Below are positions 27,070 to 36,061 of a stretch of 64,000 nt of DNA, in pieces. Source of the stretch: Oscillospiraceae bacterium (GTDB lineage Bacteria; Bacillota; Clostridia; Oscillospirales; Acutalibacteraceae); the NCBI GenBank assembly GCA_015065685.1, contig SVPU01000005.1, positions 1 through 64,000 on the forward strand, given 5' to 3'. The notes under the pieces were generated by a model, which was not told the origin of the DNA, searched no databases, and saw only the letters and a list, made by a program, of their open reading frames with translations. The position numbers were made by a program, and so were the translations under genes. Every line of letters begins with the position of its first letter. Position 1 is the first letter of the stretch.

Positions 27070-28301
27070 TTAATATTCTCCTTTATAATCCTTAATCCAC
27101 ATTTATGACAAAAATCACTATCATCTAAAAGTTTTGTCCCACATTTACGGCAGAATAAAACTTTTTTAGTTTCTTTGCTATTGAACGTCTCTTTTTCGGG
27201 GATTGGCGGTTTAACTTCGCATTCAGCTTTTTCAGGTTCATACACTTGTAATATAGATTCATTTTCTAATACAGGTTCTTCAAGTTCCTTTACCTCAAAC
27301 CCTCCTACGAAAATCTCATTTTCTTCATTTTTATTTGCGGTAATGGCAATACTTTCCTCAGTCACTTCTTTTAAATCTGTTTCTTGATTAATTTTATCAT
27401 CAGATTTTTCATAATTTAATCCAATGTCATTTTTGTTTGGAGTTGTTAAAACTTTATAATTAACAAAACTCCATAATATAATCGCACCGCCAGGTGCGCC
27501 ACCAAGGAAAATTGCCATAACAAAAAATGCAATAATTCCATAGATAATAGTTATCTTTTTAGCTTTCTTTTCTGGCAACGCCTGTTTTTTTATTCCATAT
27601 CTATATATTATTATTGGCAAGGAATACACTGCTATTGTAATAACCAAACTTAATATCAAATTAGGAAAATTAAATTGTAAATTACCATCACTATCTATAT
27701 CTATAATTTCATTGCCTACACTTGTAGTGGTCTTATATTTTACGCTTTCCATCATTGTCTCGAATTCTTGGTAGTGACTTTCTTCATCCATATCACCGTA
27801 AACAAATTGATACCAATATCCGTTATCAACTCTCAATAGTGTAATCATTGTTACATCGGCGGAAACATCAAAAATCGACATTTCTGTATCAATAGTTATT
27901 TCTAGATATTCAATTCCATTATAGTAGACAGTATCTATTTCCGCACCAAGGCTATCATAGCCTATCATTTGCAATATTTCTTCCTTTGTAAAACTATCCG
28001 TCATTGCAGAATGATTTATATCAGAACGAGAATAGCCCACTTTATCACTATCTGACATTTGTCCCCATATATCAGCATAACCAAACTGAATTGATGCACC
28101 GTCATTGTTTTCTGGTAGATATTTAACTTTAATATATTCTCTTTCTTCATTTAACGGAGTTTCATTCCAACCTTGCGGAATGGTGAAAGAAACTCCTGTA
28201 ACAGAATCTTTATATGTATTTGTACTTTCAGCAAAAACCGACACAGAAAAAGAAATTACCATTACAATAACGACAAAAAATGTAACTAATCTTTTAAACA
28301 T
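27066..28301 (-). CDS. Exported/membrane protein with C-terminal zinc ribbon
   Basis: A protein of 411 residues when started at the ATG preceded by GAGGA; a longer frame would put 23 residues before the signal sequence. It opens with a signal peptide ending SVFA, then a beta-rich extracytoplasmic domain (residues 25-190, resembling PsbP/DUF1795-type domains of the form YKDSVTGVSFTIPQGW). Two membrane helices lie around 205-260. A cytosolic acidic linker leads to a C-terminal zinc ribbon (FCRKCG and FCHKCG). It is translationally coupled with the next zinc-ribbon protein. The function is unknown; mirrored ribbons suggest an inner-face complex. Confidence 0.7.
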   Translation of the reverse strand: MFKRLVTFFVVIVMVISFSVSVFAESTNTYKDSVTGVSFTIPQGWNETPLNEEREYIKVKYLPENNDGASIQFGYADIWGQMSDSDKVGYSRSDINHSAMTDSFTKEEILQMIGYDSLGAEIDTVYYNGIEYLEITIDTEMSIFDVSADVTMITLLRVDNGYWYQFVYGDMDEESHYQEFETMMESVKYKTTTSVGNEIIDIDSDGNLQFNFPNLILSLVITIAVYSLPIIIYRYGIKKQALPEKKAKKITIIYGIIAFFVMAIFLGGAPGGAIILWSFVNYKVLTTPNKNDIGLNYEKSDDKINQETDLKEVTEESIAITANKNEENEIFVGGFEVKELEEPVLENESILQVYEPEKAECEVKPPIPEKETFNSKETKKVLFCRKCGTKLLDDSDFCHKCGLRIIKENIK

Positions 28302-28384
28302 AAAATCCTCACACCTTATTTTTGTATTATATAACATTTTGACATTTTTTTCAATTATAAATATAGACATATTTCAAGAAACAT

Positions 28385-28498
28385 AAAAAGGCTCCCTCTG
28401 ATTGAGGGAGCTAGATTTTGCGAAGCAAAAGACTGAGGGAGAGATTCTATTTTCTCTCCTTCCACCGCAAGCGGTCCCCTTCCTCGTGAAAGGAAGGC
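28385..28498. repeat. Palindromic repeat element (MITE/REP-like)
   Basis: About 115 nt of stacked hairpins: GCTCCCTC/GAGGGAGC (28391-28411), TTTTGC/GCAAAA (28416-28430), CCGC/GCGG, and CCTTCC/GGAAGG at the end, with alternating CTCCCTC and GAGGGAG modules. It lies between the zinc-ribbon pair and the spoIVB stop codon. The composition is far from the surrounding coding DNA. It resembles the dispersed palindromic repeats common in gut Clostridia; that comparison is from memory. No ORF is present. Confidence 0.6.
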
Positions 28499-28502
28499 AA
28501 TG

Positions 28503-29750
28503 TTATGATGCCTCTTTTAATTGTTTTTCAGATACCGATTGCGCTGTTTCTAGCATATTCTCCGCAAAGATAGCGTACCCCTTGGTCGGGTCATCGACTA
28601 ATACGTGCGTAACTGCACCGATTAGTTTCCCGTTTTGCAAAATGGGGCTACCACTCATCCCCTGTACTATTCCGCCTGTGAGGGAGAGCAGTTTTTTATC
28701 GGTTATAGTTACAATCATATTTTGTGTTTTTGAAAGAAAGGCCGAGGCTCTAAGTTCCACCTTGCAAGAATAAAGCTGGGGCTTATCCCCTTCTATTGTA
28801 CAAAGAATTTGCGCTTCGCCGTTTTCAATCTCCCGCTTAAAAGCCACCTCAACTATTCTCTCGGTGTTAATTTTGCCTTTAAGCTTTGAATAAACTCCAC
28901 CGTTACAGTTTAAATTGATTTTGCCAAGGCTCTTATATAAAAATCTGCCGTTGAGCTTACCCGGTGCTCCTACCGTGCCCTTCTCATATGAAAGTATTTC
29001 GGCTTCAACTATTTCGCCCGAATTCAATTTTAAAAGATTACCTGTTTCTTCATCGCAAATTCCGTGTCCCAAGCCGCAAACAATGTTTGTGGCAGGGCTA
29101 TAAAAGGTTAGTGTGCCGATTCCCGCCGAGCTATCCTTAACCCAAAGACCGATTTTATATCTGCCGTTTTCTTTGGAAATCTCAGCCTTAACTTTAAGGT
29201 TTATTTTTGTTCCGTTACGAAGAATTTTAAAGCTCATATTCTCACCCTTAGAATTTTCAACAATCCCCGATAAATCTTCGTTTGTATAAACCTTTTGACC
29301 GTTGACCGAAATAATATAATCGCCCTTTTTTATCCCCGCCTTTGCTGCGGGATTTATCGCGCCGTTTTGAGTTATAACCTCAGTTACTTCACTAACTAAA
29401 ATGCCCTCGGTATAAAGTTTCATTCCAAAAGGATGACCTAAAACCACCACCTGAAGTTCATCAACAATCTGCACATTGACACTTGAAAAAGGTATTATAC
29501 CAAGAATTTTTAAATCCACTTCGTACTCGCCGCCAACTTGTGAAAAATCGGTGGTGTTTTGAGAAAGTTTTGCGCCATTATAAACAGCCGTAATCGGCAC
29601 TGATGAATTAAACTCTAATTCTTCGCCCTTTCGCACCTTATAATCTTTATTTATGTTTTGCTCTAAATAAAGAATTGAAGAAAAAACTGCAAGCGACAAT
29701 GCCAAACATATAAAAAACGAGCTTTTTATTAAAAATCTCATCGTTTTCAA
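28503..29750 (-). CDS. spoIVB: SpoIVB peptidase (sporulation signalling protease)
   Basis: A serine protease of family S55 that is secreted from the forespore and triggers pro-SigmaK processing in the mother cell. It has an N-terminal membrane anchor, a PDZ domain (about 110-195 with GIKKGDYIISVNGQ), and a catalytic domain with the histidine in GLGHGICDEE and the serine in QGMSGSPIL near residue 370. I start at TTG 29750, 8-9 nt after GGGAG; ATG 29741 is an alternative. Its presence implies a spore-forming lineage. A truncated second copy of its tail lies 2.9 kb away. Confidence 0.93.
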   Translation of the reverse strand: MKTMRFLIKSSFFICLALSLAVFSSILYLEQNINKDYKVRKGEELEFNSSVPITAVYNGAKLSQNTTDFSQVGGEYEVDLKILGIIPFSSVNVQIVDELQVVVLGHPFGMKLYTEGILVSEVTEVITQNGAINPAAKAGIKKGDYIISVNGQKVYTNEDLSGIVENSKGENMSFKILRNGTKINLKVKAEISKENGRYKIGLWVKDSSAGIGTLTFYSPATNIVCGLGHGICDEETGNLLKLNSGEIVEAEILSYEKGTVGAPGKLNGRFLYKSLGKINLNCNGGVYSKLKGKINTERIVEVAFKREIENGEAQILCTIEGDKPQLYSCKVELRASAFLSKTQNMIVTITDKKLLSLTGGIVQGMSGSPILQNGKLIGAVTHVLVDDPTKGYAIFAENMLETAQSVSEKQLKEAS

Positions 29751-29872
29751 AAAAATCACTCCCTTTTTTATATTGCTCAGTCTTGCGTTTTTAATTATTG
29801 TTAAAAACACTCAAAAATTACAATTTTTTAATAACGCTTTAATTTGGGCACATAATAAAATCGGGTGAAAAA

Positions 29873-30385
29873 ATGGTAATTTTATTATCTGAAAGGAAGA
29901 GCAAAATCGCCCGTGAAATAAGAGAGATTTTGTCCTTTTATAATGCGAACTTTATTGATGATAAAACCGTTATAAATAATAACGGTTCTTTTTGCGTTAT
30001 TAATATTTTCAAACCTTGTGAAATTAAGCTAACAAAAGGAATTGCGGTTATTTGCGATAACACAAAAAGGTTCGAAAACCAAACGCTGCCTATAAATATT
30101 ATTGGCATCTGTGAAGATAATAATCGAAATGCCGTAAGGATTTTTCACAAAAACCACCTAGCAGTTATAAGCTGTGGTATAAATTCGAAAAACACGGTTA
30201 CCTTTTCAAGCATTGATGAAAGCTTTTTTGTGCTCAGCTTGCAAAGGTGCATTTACAGCAAAGATGGCAAAAAGATAGAGCCAACCGAGCTTAAAATTAA
30301 GCTCCGACAAAAATACGAGCCCTTCTCGATTTTAGCCGCTTGCGCCGTTTTGCTCTATTTTGGAATAACACCAACCGAAATTTAA
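29873..30385 (+). CDS. Conserved-looking hypothetical protein
   Basis: A 170-residue protein that I do not recognise. It opens with an alpha/beta pattern (MVILLSERKSKIAREIREILSFY), alternates short strands and basic loops, and ends with a hydrophobic helix (SILAACAVLLYFGITP) that may be buried or membrane-associated. It is divergent from spoIVB and 80 bp before the BofC-like gene, so a sporulation link is possible by position only. The ribosome-binding site is weak (GGGTG). Confidence 0.55.
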   Translation: MVILLSERKSKIAREIREILSFYNANFIDDKTVINNNGSFCVINIFKPCEIKLTKGIAVICDNTKRFENQTLPINIIGICEDNNRNAVRIFHKNHLAVISCGINSKNTVTFSSIDESFFVLSLQRCIYSKDGKKIEPTELKIKLRQKYEPFSILAACAVLLYFGITPTEI

Positions 30386-30466
30386 CATAAATTAAAATAC
30401 CTAATATTATGTAATATGAATAAAAAGTGCCAAAACGACCAAAATACCAATAAAGGATGGTGCTTT

Positions 30467-30766
30467 ATGGAAAGGGTTAATTTAAAAAAACTCGGAATTT
30501 TAGCAATTTTAGTAACCGTATGCTTGTGCGCAATTATTATTACACTAAGTTATGTCTTTAAAGCGGCAACACCCGAGGAAGAGGTTTGGGTGCTTCACTC
30601 ATACGGCAACAATGTCGCCCTTTATAACGGTGAAGATGTGGTTGAGGTTTACGGCACAATTCTGCTTGACACTCTGCCCGAAGCAGATAAGCGGCAACTT
30701 GAAAACGGAATTGCCTTTCCAACAAAAGCCGAAGCAGTTTTGGCGATTGAAGATTACGACGGATAA
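30467..30766 (+). CDS. Small membrane protein with BofC-C-like domain
   Basis: A 99-residue protein with an N-terminal membrane helix (residues 7-29) and an extracytoplasmic domain whose pattern, WVLHSYGNNVALYNGE then LLDTLPEADKRQLENGI and a final AIEDYD, fits the C-terminal domain of BofC. BofC restrains SpoIVB during sporulation in Bacillus, and spoIVB is the neighbouring divergent gene, so this could be a minimal SpoIVB regulator. I start at ATG 30467, 9 nt after AAGGA. The family match is by eye and the domain is short. Confidence 0.6.
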   Translation: MERVNLKKLGILAILVTVCLCAIIITLSYVFKAATPEEEVWVLHSYGNNVALYNGEDVVEVYGTILLDTLPEADKRQLENGIAFPTKAEAVLAIEDYDG

Positions 30767-30768
30767 AA

Positions 30769-30810
30769 AAACACTGGCTAAACTTAAATGTTTAGTCAGT
30801 GTTTTGTTTT
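30769..30810. terminator. Terminator between the BofC-like gene and argF
   Basis: The stem AAACACTGGCTAAAC/GTTTAGTCAGTGTTT has one mismatch, a 6-nt loop and T-runs on both strands, so it ends both converging transcripts. Confidence 0.8.
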
Positions 30811-31795
30811 AAACTAATGTTGCCGACATAACGGCTTTTATTGTGTGCATTCGGTTTTCGGCTTCATCGAAAACAATTGACTGCTCACTTTCAAAAACTT
30901 CGTCGGTAACTTCCATTTCATCAATTTTGAACTTTTGACTAATTTCTTTTCCAACAGTTGTTTTAAGGTCGTGAAATGCAGGTAAACAGTGCATAAATAC
31001 TGCTTTTTCACCCGCATTAGCCATAAGTTTTGAGTTAACTTGATAAGGAGAAAGTTCCCCTATTCTTTCTTCCCACACTTCTGCAGGCTCACCCATTGAA
31101 ACCCAAACATCCGTATAAATAACATCGGCATTTTTGGTGGCAACCATTGGGTCTTCACAGAAATTAAGGGTTGCACCTGTGAGTGCCGCTATTTCCTCAC
31201 ATTTCGCAATAAGTTCTTTATCGGGGAAATATTTTTTAGGTGCACAAGCGGTGAAATTAAGTCCCATTTTAGCGCAGCCCACCATTAAAGAATTACCCAT
31301 ATTGTAACGGGCATCACCCATATAAACAAAATTAATTCCCTTTAAATAACCAAATTTTTCTTTTATTGTAAGAAAATCGGCCAGAATTTGAGTTGGGTGG
31401 AATTCATTTGTAAGTCCGTTCCAAACAGGAACGCCCGCATATTTTGAAAGTTCTTCGACAATTTCTTGCCCAAAACCGCGATATTCAATACCATCATACA
31501 TACGGCCAAGCACTCTCGCGGTATCGGCAATGCTTTCTTTTTTGCCGATTTGTGAACCTGTGGGGTCAAGATAAGTAACACCCATTCCTAAGTCATAACC
31601 TGCAACCTCAAAAGCGCAGCGTGTTCTTGTGCTTGTTTTTTCGAAAATGAGAGCAATATTTTTGCCCTCGCACACTTTGTGCGGAATTCCCGCCTTTTTC
31701 TTATACTTAAACTCTGCCGCCATATCAATGAGGCAAGCAATTTCCTCCGATGAAAAATCTAAAAGCTTTAAAAAGCTTTTGCCCTTTAAATCCAT
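30809..31795 (-). CDS. argF: Ornithine carbamoyltransferase
   Basis: Transfers the carbamoyl group from carbamoyl phosphate to ornithine, giving citrulline. The carbamoyl-phosphate loop [13 protein letters not shown] is near residue 52 and the ornithine loop [10 protein letters not shown] near 265. At 328 residues the length is normal. It is the last gene of the arginine operon, and its position behind the full biosynthetic set argues for the anabolic rather than the catabolic enzyme. Confidence 0.96.
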   Translation of the reverse strand: MDLKGKSFLKLLDFSSEEIACLIDMAAEFKYKKKAGIPHKVCEGKNIALIFEKTSTRTRCAFEVAGYDLGMGVTYLDPTGSQIGKKESIADTARVLGRMYDGIEYRGFGQEIVEELSKYAGVPVWNGLTNEFHPTQILADFLTIKEKFGYLKGINFVYMGDARYNMGNSLMVGCAKMGLNFTACAPKKYFPDKELIAKCEEIAALTGATLNFCEDPMVATKNADVIYTDVWVSMGEPAEVWEERIGELSPYQVNSKLMANAGEKAVFMHCLPAFHDLKTTVGKEISQKFKIDEMEVTDEVFESEQSIVFDEAENRMHTIKAVMSATLV

Positions 31796-31848
31796 TACTC
31801 TTTCTCCTTTAAACAGTCAGTTGGAAACGCCCGTTCCTACAACATAAA

Positions 31849-33009
31849 TTATTTACAAGCATCAATAATAACATCCACCGCTTTTATAAGCAATTCTTCG
31901 GGGATATTAAGAGCAGGTAAAAGCCTTACCTTATTCTTCGCCTTAATCACAAGCACACCGTTTTTGCGGCACTCTGCAATAACCTCGCTTGCATCCTTTT
32001 CGGTTTCTATTCCGAGCATAAAGCCTAAGCCCGAAACCGATTTGACACCCTTTGCCGCTGTTAATTTTTCTTTTATGTAATTTGATTTTTCGCAAACACC
32101 GTTTAAAAGTTCTTCATCAATTCGGCTCAAAATATTTACAGCGCCCGCACAAGCAATTGGATTGCCACCAAAGGTTGAGCCGTGGTCCCCGTTACCCAGA
32201 ACATTCTCCACCTTGCTTCCAAGCACGGTAGCGCCTAAAGGGAGTCCTCCTCCGAGGCCCTTTGCGGTTGAGAAAATATCGGGCTTCACGCCGTAATTCA
32301 TAAATGCATAAAGCTTTCCTGTTCTGCCGTTACCGGTTTGAACCTCGTCTGCAATGGTTAAAATATCATATTCTCTTGCAAGGTCAAAAATGGTCTCAAC
32401 AAACTCTTTTGTCAGTGGCAGCACTCCGCCCTCGCCCTGAACTGCTTCGAACATTATTGCTGCAACATTGTTTTTTTTAACCAATTCCCTGAGTTCTTCA
32501 CAATTATTTGCTTCGCAATGAATAAAACCATCTGTAAGAGGTAGGAAATCCTTGTGGAAAACATCCTGACCCGTAGCAGCCAAAGTGGTTATTGTTCTGC
32601 CGTGAAAGCTGTTTTTAAGAGTTATGATTTTATAACAGTCTTCGCCCTTTTTCGCGGCAGCATATTTTCTTGCAACCTTTATGGCACACTCGTTAGCCTC
32701 TGCACCCGAATTAGAAAAGAAAACCTTTTTCATTCCCGTTTTCTCGCAGAGCATTTCAGCCAACTTAACACAAGGCTCAGAATAATAAAGATTTGAAGTG
32801 TGCTGCAATAAATTAAGTTGCTCGGTTACCGCTCTTACCCATTCGGTATCAGAATAGCCAAAAGTGTTAACTGCAATGCCCGTTGCCATATCTATATATT
32901 CGTTGCCATCATCATCATAAGCCAAAGAGCCGCTCCCCGATTTTAAAGCAATCGGGAAACGGGCATAAGTGTTCGCGATATATAAACTGTCTTTCTCTTT
33001 AATATTCAT
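31849..33009 (-). CDS. argD: Acetylornithine aminotransferase
   Basis: A PLP-dependent class III transaminase that makes N-acetylornithine from N-acetylglutamate semialdehyde. Visible are the cofactor-phosphate site SNSGAEANE, the DEVQTGNGRTG motif, and the Schiff-base lysine in STAKGLGGGLPLGA near residue 237. The ATG of MNIKEKDS is preceded by GAGG at 9 nt and overlaps the end of argB by 11 nt, so the longer 399-residue frame is unlikely. Confidence 0.95.
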   Translation of the reverse strand: MNIKEKDSLYIANTYARFPIALKSGSGSLAYDDDGNEYIDMATGIAVNTFGYSDTEWVRAVTEQLNLLQHTSNLYYSEPCVKLAEMLCEKTGMKKVFFSNSGAEANECAIKVARKYAAAKKGEDCYKIITLKNSFHGRTITTLAATGQDVFHKDFLPLTDGFIHCEANNCEELRELVKKNNVAAIMFEAVQGEGGVLPLTKEFVETIFDLAREYDILTIADEVQTGNGRTGKLYAFMNYGVKPDIFSTAKGLGGGLPLGATVLGSKVENVLGNGDHGSTFGGNPIACAGAVNILSRIDEELLNGVCEKSNYIKEKLTAAKGVKSVSGLGFMLGIETEKDASEVIAECRKNGVLVIKAKNKVRLLPALNIPEELLIKAVDVIIDACK

Positions 33010-33877
33010 TATTTTTATCCTCGATAACCATAGTACCTGCACCCTCATCAGTCAGGGTTTCAATGAGCAATGAATGAGGCACTCTTCCATCCATAATAAA
33101 CACCTTTTTAACTCCGTGGAGAATAGCCTCAATGCAGCATTCAACCTTAGGAATCATACCGCCTGAAATTGTGCCGTCCCCGAACAACTTTTGAGCGTCC
33201 TTAAGGTCAATAACGGGAATAAGAGATTCAGGATTATCCTTATCCTTAAGAATTCCCGCAATATCTGTCATAGAAATAAGACATTCGGCACCCAAAGCAC
33301 CCGCAATATAAGCTGCGGCAGTATCGGCGTTGATATTATAAACATTACCGTTCTTATCACAACCAACGGTTGAAACAACAGGTATGTATTTGTGAGCAAG
33401 CAAATCAAGAATGGGTCCAACATTAACATTTGTGATTTTACCCACAAAGCCCAAACGCTCGTCTTTCACCTCGGACTCAATCAAATGAGCATCAATGCCC
33501 GAAATACCCATTGCCTTACCGCCCTTTGTTCCCAAAAGGTTAACAAGGCTTTTGTTGATTTTACCCGCCAAAACCATTTGAACAATTTCGGCAGTTTCTT
33601 TATCGGTTACACGAAGACCATCCACAAAAACAGATTCCTTACCCACTTTTTTAAGGGTTTCTGTGATTTCAGGCCCGCCGCCGTGAACTAAAACAACCTT
33701 AACTCCAACCAAGCGCAGAAGAATTATATCCTCCATAACCTGTTGCTTTAGTTCCTCGTTAATCATAGCGTTTCCACCATATTTTATAACGATTATTTTG
33801 CCGTTATAGTTTTGAATATAGGGCAAAGCCTGAGTTAAAACCTCTGCGCGTTGCGCATTAGTGATGTTTAAAGACAT
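32999..33877 (-). CDS. argB: N-acetylglutamate kinase
   Basis: Phosphorylates N-acetylglutamate in the second committed step of arginine synthesis. The amino-acid-kinase fold shows KYGGNAM near residue 33, VLVHGGGPEI near 62, and the C-terminal DGRVPHSLLIE block. At 292 residues it has the length of the arginine-inhibited hexameric type; feedback inhibition by arginine is inferred. It overlaps argD. Confidence 0.95.
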   Translation of the reverse strand: MSLNITNAQRAEVLTQALPYIQNYNGKIIVIKYGGNAMINEELKQQVMEDIILLRLVGVKVVLVHGGGPEITETLKKVGKESVFVDGLRVTDKETAEIVQMVLAGKINKSLVNLLGTKGGKAMGISGIDAHLIESEVKDERLGFVGKITNVNVGPILDLLAHKYIPVVSTVGCDKNGNVYNINADTAAAYIAGALGAECLISMTDIAGILKDKDNPESLIPVIDLKDAQKLFGDGTISGGMIPKVECCIEAILHGVKKVFIMDGRVPHSLLIETLTDEGAGTMVIEDKNNEY

Positions 33878-33898
33878 ATTTAAAATATCCTTTCATAA

Positions 33899-35113
33899 TT
33901 AAGTACGATAATCGCCGTTAATTTTAACATATTCGTATGTAAGGTCGCAACCCCACGCAGTTGATGAAGCGCAGCCGCTGTTGAGGTTAACATTTATTTC
34001 GATTTCATTCTCCAGCAAAATCTCTTTTGCAATTTCTTCTGAGAAATCCACACCTGCGCCGTTCTCGCAAACAGAAATTTCGCCCTTTGCCGATTTAAAC
34101 GATACATCTATTTTGTTAACATCAACCTTAGCGCCCGAATAACCTATTGCACAAAGCACTCTTCCCCAGTTTGCATCTGCGCCGAACATTGCCGCCTTTG
34201 TGAGTGAAGAGCAAATAACAGACTTTGCGACTGTTTTTGCAATTTCCAAGCTCTCGGCACCCGAAACATTGCACTCAAGAAGCTTTGTAGCACCCTCACC
34301 ATCGCCCGCAATTTTTCTGCAGAGATTAACCGTTACGGTGTTAAGCGCCTTCATAAACTCGTTAAAATCATCGCCCTCGGCGGTGATTTCTTGGTTTTCT
34401 GCCATACCGTTTGCCAAAACCACAACCATATCATTAGTTGAAGTGTCCCCATCAACAGACACCATATTAAATGAGGTCTTAATATCTGTTGAAAGCGCTT
34501 TACTTAGCATTTCTGAAGAAATTGCACAGTCGGTAGTTATAAAGACAAGCATTGTTGCCATATTGGGATGAATCATTCCCGAGCCTTTGGCAATACCGCC
34601 GATTTTACACTCTTTACCGCCGATATTAAATGACACCGCAACCTCTTTCATCTTGGTATCGGTGGTCATAATACCCTCTGCCGCCTCGGCGCTTTTACCA
34701 TAGTCAAGCCCTAAAACAAGCTCGGGAATTCCGCTCTTAAATGGTGCAATATCCATAACCTGACCGATAACACCGGTTGATGCAACCACAATATCACTTG
34801 AAGAAATTCCGAGCTCATCTGCTAATATATCACAGGTTTGCTCTGCTATTTCAATGCCGTTTGCGTTGCAGGTGTTAGCGTTTCCGCTGTTGCAGATAAT
34901 AGCCTGCGCCTTGCCGTTTTCAAGATGTTTTTTTGTTACTAAAAGCGGTGCGCCTTTTACAAGGTTAGTTGTATAAACCGCAGCCGCATTTGCGGCGGTT
35001 TCACTTACTATAAGAGCCAAATCACGCTTTGATTTATTTTTTCTAATTCCACAATGTATTCCATTTGCCTTAAAGCCCTTAGCCGCACACACGCCGCCTG
35101 AAATGATTTCCAT
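33899..35113 (-). CDS. argJ: Glutamate N-acetyltransferase (ornithine acetyltransferase)
   Basis: Recycles the acetyl group from N-acetylornithine to glutamate and so makes the pathway cyclic. The self-cleavage site is in GSGMIHPNMATML near residue 180, where the threonine becomes the N-terminal nucleophile of the beta chain. The 404-residue length is typical. Since no argA-like synthase or argE is in the operon, ArgJ may be bifunctional. Confidence 0.95.
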   Translation of the reverse strand: MEIISGGVCAAKGFKANGIHCGIRKNKSKRDLALIVSETAANAAAVYTTNLVKGAPLLVTKKHLENGKAQAIICNSGNANTCNANGIEIAEQTCDILADELGISSSDIVVASTGVIGQVMDIAPFKSGIPELVLGLDYGKSAEAAEGIMTTDTKMKEVAVSFNIGGKECKIGGIAKGSGMIHPNMATMLVFITTDCAISSEMLSKALSTDIKTSFNMVSVDGDTSTNDMVVVLANGMAENQEITAEGDDFNEFMKALNTVTVNLCRKIAGDGEGATKLLECNVSGAESLEIAKTVAKSVICSSLTKAAMFGADANWGRVLCAIGYSGAKVDVNKIDVSFKSAKGEISVCENGAGVDFSEEIAKEILLENEIEINVNLNSGCASSTAWGCDLTYEYVKINGDYRT

Positions 35114-35128
35114 TTTATTTCTCCTATA

Positions 35129-36061
35129 TTAAAGTTCTAAGCCCGTGGTCTTATCAACACCGAGCACAATATTCATACATTCAACTGCCGCACCCGAAGC
35201 GCCTTTTCCAAGGTTATCATAACGGGCGATAAGCAATATTCTCTCTTGGTTGCCGGAAACCGAAATTTCCATACTATCTTTAAAAGAAAGCTTGTTTGCA
35301 GAAACAAAACCGCTCTCATCAAAGCTCTCGGTGTATTTCACAACGGGACCCTGATATTTTTCTTTATAAACCGCTTTAATATCCTCAACCCCAAAGCCCT
35401 CATTCAGCTGTGAAGCAAAAATCGGCACGGTTACTTCCATTCCGCTGTAAAAATCATCAACCACGGGTATAAATGCGGGTTTATTATCAATGCCTGTTAT
35501 TTTCTGCATTTCGGGAAGATGCTTATGGTTTTGAGAAAGTCCGTACTGACGGGGTGCACAGAGCAATTCATCACGCACATTATCCTCATATTCTGCAATC
35601 ATCTTTTTGCCGCCACCCGAATAGCCCGTTAAAGAAAAGCAAGAAAGCAACGCATCCTTATTTAAAATCCCATTTTCAATAAGTGGGAAAATGAGTGCTA
35701 TAAATCCGCTTGCGTGGCAACCGGGAACTGCAATTCTCTTTGAGCTTTTTATTTTTTGCTCAAAATCACTTGAAAGCTCTGCAAAGCCGTATGCCCAATC
35801 CTCATTGGTTCTGTGAGCAGTTGAAGTATCCAGCACAACAGTAGTATCGTTTTCAATTAAAGATACCGCCTCAACAGCCGCCGCATCAGGCAGACATAAA
35901 AAAGCAATATCCGCGGTGTTCAAAGCCGCCTTTCTTGCGGCAATGTCCTTGCGGTTTTCTTCTGTTAGCCTTATCAGCTCAATATCATTTCTGCTTTCAA
36001 GTCTATCGGCAATGCGAAGACCCGTTGTCCCCGCACTGCCGTCTATAAATACCTTTTTCAT
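35129..36061 (-). CDS. argC: N-acetyl-gamma-glutamyl-phosphate reductase, short type
   Basis: NADPH-dependent reductase that forms N-acetylglutamate semialdehyde. The Rossmann start GSAGTTGLRIADRL and the catalytic cysteine in VPGCHASGFIAL (near residue 114) are present. At 310 residues it belongs to the shorter AGPR type rather than the roughly 345-residue form usual in Bacillus. Its start overlaps the argH stop by 4 nt. Confidence 0.93.
   Translation of the reverse strand: MKKVFIDGSAGTTGLRIADRLESRNDIELIRLTEENRKDIAARKAALNTADIAFLCLPDAAAVEAVSLIENDTTVVLDTSTAHRTNEDWAYGFAELSSDFEQKIKSSKRIAVPGCHASGFIALIFPLIENGILNKDALLSCFSLTGYSGGGKKMIAEYEDNVRDELLCAPRQYGLSQNHKHLPEMQKITGIDNKPAFIPVVDDFYSGMEVTVPIFASQLNEGFGVEDIKAVYKEKYQGPVVKYTESFDESGFVSANKLSFKDSMEISVSGNQERILLIARYDNLGKGASGAAVECMNIVLGVDKTTGLEL

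Noticed and set aside
28385-28498. CRISPR repeat
   Set aside because: The palindromic modules differ in sequence and there are no regularly spaced unique spacers.
28402-28773. 123-codon plus-strand frame covering the palindromic repeat and the spoIVB tail
   Set aside because: It runs through the repeat and is antisense to the catalytic end of spoIVB. There is no ribosome-binding site.
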